From Anaerorudis cellulosivorans (lineage in GTDB: Bacteria; Bacteroidota; Bacteroidia; Bacteroidales; Dysgonomonadaceae), in NCBI RefSeq assembly GCF_025943985.1, contig NZ_JAPCWE010000022.1, positions 1 to 43,965 on the forward strand: DNA of 43,965 nt, given 5' to 3'. The notes below the pieces were generated by a model, which worked only from the letters and a program-made list of their open reading frames with translations, had not been told where the DNA came from and did no database searches. Below, in pieces: positions 41,707-43,965 of this stretch. The position numbers and the translations under genes were made by a program. Within the stretch, counting starts at the first letter, position 1. Each line of letters starts with the position of its first letter.

Positions 41707-43863
41707 CTAAGAAAAATCTTTGGGTAAAACCCCAAATTGCTGTTGGAAACATTTAGCAAAATAAGAAGGAGAATTAAATCCGACCATGTAACATATTTCG
41801 GTTATCCTATAGTTGCCTTCTTTTAACAATTGAGCCGCTTTTTTTAATCGTGCTATTTTAAGGTATTCGTTAGGAGTTACATCGAGAACACCTTTGATTT
41901 TTCGGTAAAAACTAGCTTTGCTCATACAAAACCGGTCGGCCAAATCTTCAATATTGAAATCCGAATTTGCAATATTGTCTTGTATAATCTCATCCAATTT
42001 CTGCAAAAACTCGCTATCCGATTTATTAAGATCAATGTTATTCATTCCGGCAAAAGGATATTTCAAGAACGCTTCACGAAATTTTTCTCTATTTTGAAGA
42101 AGGCTGGTAATTTGGGCAAGTAAGACTTCAACAGAAAAAGGTTTTTCGACATACGCATCAGCACCTACTTCAAAACCCTGTACTTTGGATTGGACATTTA
42201 CTTTGGCAGTAAGAAGAATTACCGGAATATGGCTAAACTCGATATCGGATTTTATATGCCCGGTCAATTCAAAACCATCCATTTTAGGCATCATGATATC
42301 GCTGACAACAAGATCTACATTTTGATTTTTCAGTATACCCAATGCCTCTTCTCCGTTGGATGCCACTATCGTATTATACTGGATTTGTAAGCATTTTTCG
42401 AGAAAATCCCTCATCTCCAAATCATCCTCAACCAAAAGAAGCAAAGGTCGCTTTTTTGATTTTCCTTTTTTCCCATTATCTGTTTTCTCCGAAATTTCAT
42501 CCCTCTCTTCGACGACTTCAGTATTTTCGTCATCACCTAAAGATCCTATTGGGAAGATAACTCGAAATACGTTCAAATTATTCCTCAAACAATATGTTAT
42601 CGATCCTTTTAATAATTCGGTCAACGATTTTGTTAAAGCCAAACCTATCCCGGTTCCGGTGACGATTTTATCTTTCTCGCTATCAAAGCGGGTGAAAGGC
42701 TTGAACATTTCTTTTTTAAAACGATCCGGTATGATCGGACCATCGTTTTCGGTCTCAAAATTGAAGAAGTCATTTGAATTTTCGTCGGTTGAACAATCGA
42801 GAAAAACATTCACGCAACTATCGCAATATTTTATAGCATTGTTTATCAAATTACTAATAATTTTGATAAAAGCTTCGACATCAATTTTTGCAATGATGTC
42901 TTTCTCAGGAAGTTTTAAATTAAAATCGATATTTTTCTGTTTTGCAAACGGTATAAATCGTTCAAAAGTTTTCCTGACCACATCTGACACATTTGCCACT
43001 TTCTCGTTTAACTTATAAAGTTCGGCTTCCGTTTTTCTAAAATCCAGCAATTGATTGGTCAAATCCAATAATCTATCGGTATTTTTACTCATTACTTCCA
43101 GATTATCTTTTACTTCGGTTGGAAGCGCATCATTTTTCAAAATCTGTTCAAGAGGTGCTTTAATCAATGATAATGGGGTTCTAATTTCGTGAGCCACGTT
43201 AGTGAAAAAATCAATCTTTGATTCATACAATTCCTTTTCTTTTTCACGCTCAAAAAGGCGCATTTTTTGCAACTGAAGTTTTCTCGATCTCCGATGAAAA
43301 TAGAATATGATAAAGAATGCGCAAGAAATCAAGCATATAATATAAAACGCATATGCCCACCAAGTTTTCCAAAAAGGTGGACTAACAATTATATCCAACG
43401 TCTTCATTGCCTTATTTATTCCACTCGAAGATTCGGTTTCTAAAGAAATAATCAACTTGTATTCTCCCGGATTTAAATTTGAATAAATAATAGACTGAGT
43501 GGAATTGGCCGGGATCCATTCCTTATCGAAACCTTCAAGCTTGTAAACCACATTTTTAGGATGAAACCCCGAATAACTCAATAGCGCATATTTAATGGTA
43601 AAAGAATTTTTATCATAAGGAAGACGAATACATTGAGTATACAAAATGCTCTCTTTTAACGGAGAATTTTTATCGCACACATTTGCAGGCGAATTATTCA
43701 AATGAAAATCCGTCAACACAATAGGCGGAATAGCACTATCTTCTTTAAAATAAGCAGGATTAAATCGCACAAAACCATCTATCGAACCAAAATAAAGGGT
43801 CCCATCAGGTGCTTTATAACTCGATTTATAATTGAATTGATGAGTCTCCTCTGATAACCCCAT
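41707..43863 (-). CDS. HTCS hybrid two-component regulator, 5'-truncated
   Basis: A 718-residue frame. It opens inside the last beta-propeller repeat (APDGTLYFGSIDGFVRF), then a Y_Y_Y domain (about 90-150), a membrane helix (about 165-190), a histidine kinase with NVAHEIRTPLS (His225) and GTGIGLALTKS (402-412), a receiver with SDIMMPKMDG (Asp522), and a C-terminal AraC-type DNA-binding domain (FYRKIKGVLDVTPNEYL, VGFNSPSYFAKCF). Complete HTCS proteins are about 1,300-1,400 residues with a signal peptide and two propeller units; those are missing. An in-frame TGA sits one codon upstream of the ATG. It lies next to GH2 and GH43 genes, which HTCS proteins usually control. It is truncated or split; whether the sensor half lies beyond the window edge cannot be seen. 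Confidence 0.85.
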   Translation of the reverse strand: MGLSEETHQFNYKSSYKAPDGTLYFGSIDGFVRFNPAYFKEDSAIPPIVLTDFHLNNSPANVCDKNSPLKESILYTQCIRLPYDKNSFTIKYALLSYSGFHPKNVVYKLEGFDKEWIPANSTQSIIYSNLNPGEYKLIISLETESSSGINKAMKTLDIIVSPPFWKTWWAYAFYIICLISCAFFIIFYFHRRSRKLQLQKMRLFEREKEKELYESKIDFFTNVAHEIRTPLSLIKAPLEQILKNDALPTEVKDNLEVMSKNTDRLLDLTNQLLDFRKTEAELYKLNEKVANVSDVVRKTFERFIPFAKQKNIDFNLKLPEKDIIAKIDVEAFIKIISNLINNAIKYCDSCVNVFLDCSTDENSNDFFNFETENDGPIIPDRFKKEMFKPFTRFDSEKDKIVTGTGIGLALTKSLTELLKGSITYCLRNNLNVFRVIFPIGSLGDDENTEVVEERDEISEKTDNGKKGKSKKRPLLLLVEDDLEMRDFLEKCLQIQYNTIVASNGEEALGILKNQNVDLVVSDIMMPKMDGFELTGHIKSDIEFSHIPVILLTAKVNVQSKVQGFEVGADAYVEKPFSVEVLLAQITSLLQNREKFREAFLKYPFAGMNNIDLNKSDSEFLQKLDEIIQDNIANSDFNIEDLADRFCMSKASFYRKIKGVLDVTPNEYLKIARLKKAAQLLKEGNYRITEICYMVGFNSPSYFAKCFQQQFGVLPKDFS

Positions 43864-43867
43864 TTTT

Positions 43868-43875
43868 CAAAAGTA
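43868..43875 (-). promoter_or_regulatory. -7-like box (TACTTTTG) touching the HTCS fragment start
   Basis: On the minus strand TACTTTTG ends 4 bases before the ATG at 43863. If used, transcription would begin at the start codon. A weak TCTG lies 18 bases upstream. It may be chance in AT-rich sequence. Confidence 0.4.
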
Positions 43876-43965
43876 CGAAAAATTGAGATATTTCAGACGA
43901 GAGTTGTTTAAAAAATTATTTATTAGAGAGTTTACATTATTTTCAAAACATATCCATTTTTTAAT

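Noticed and set aside
43864-43965. Upstream open frame joined to the HTCS fragment
   Set aside because: The 32 in-frame codons before the TGA are AT-rich, Asn-rich and do not resemble propeller repeats, so I do not count them as the missing sensor.
1-43965. CRISPR arrays, intact insertion sequences, rRNA genes, riboswitches
   Set aside because: I saw no regularly spaced direct repeats of CRISPR length, no complete transposase, no rRNA sequence and no convincing riboswitch fold.

Overview
The window looks like a chromosomal segment of a Bacteroidota bacterium, most likely order Bacteroidales and possibly near Dysgonomonadaceae or Porphyromonadaceae. The base composition is moderately AT-rich. 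Many genes are preceded by the Bacteroidota -7 promoter box TAnnTTTG, several with a -33 TTG or TTTG. There is a hybrid two-component system regulator (HTCS), and there are DUF4251 and DUF5106 family proteins typical of this phylum. I place it by these traits and not by a database search.

Layout. Positions 1-1653 are a degraded strip: the end of an unidentified gene, a 45-codon stump of an AbiEii-type nucleotidyltransferase toxin gene, a broken DUF5106 lipoprotein gene (in-frame TAG plus a lost 3' half), and a gene-free stretch holding two opposed arrays of an 11-bp repeat and a hairpin. It lies on the 3' side of a tRNA-Lys gene, a usual place for integration. From 1836 to 8340 there is an alkaline phosphatase (minus strand), a surE-lpxB-fetA-fetB operon and a phosphofructokinase. 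From 8362 to 10726 there is the classic acpP-fabF-rnc operon on the minus strand. From 10881 to 14552 come purN, tRNA-Leu, a DUF4251 lipoprotein, a membrane protein and purD.

Positions 14697-23140 carry a FabK/nitronate monooxygenase-like flavoprotein, a 47-codon secreted-protein stump, a YycJ-like metallo-hydrolase, then a surface glycan cluster. That cluster has three glycosyltransferases and a methyltransferase with ATGA overlaps, a SpoU rRNA/tRNA methyltransferase, and gmd and fcl, which make GDP-L-fucose. Positions 23137-32445 are mostly envelope and housekeeping genes: an MltF-like transglycosylase, a helix-hairpin-helix outer-membrane protein, lpxH with a SufT-like gene, efp-radC, a purine permease and cysS. 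Positions 32465-38737 hold a sodium symporter, aroA with a Cys-rich anchored protein and a metal ABC permease, and a phasin-like/UbiB-like kinase pair. The right end (38767-43863) is a small carbohydrate-use locus: GH43 and GH2 hydrolases, with a 5'-truncated HTCS regulator upstream and no SusC/SusD pair inside the window.

How the parts fit: lpxB and lpxH both serve lipid A; acpP, fabF and perhaps the FabK-like enzyme serve fatty acid synthesis; purN and purD serve purine synthesis; gmd, fcl and the glycosyltransferases plausibly build a fucose-containing surface glycan. I did not see one clearly new multi-gene system. The best candidates for a second look are the opposed 11-bp repeat arrays, the phasin-like/UbiB-like pair, the Cys-rich protein with an orphan metal permease, and several genes whose -7 box sits almost on the start codon.
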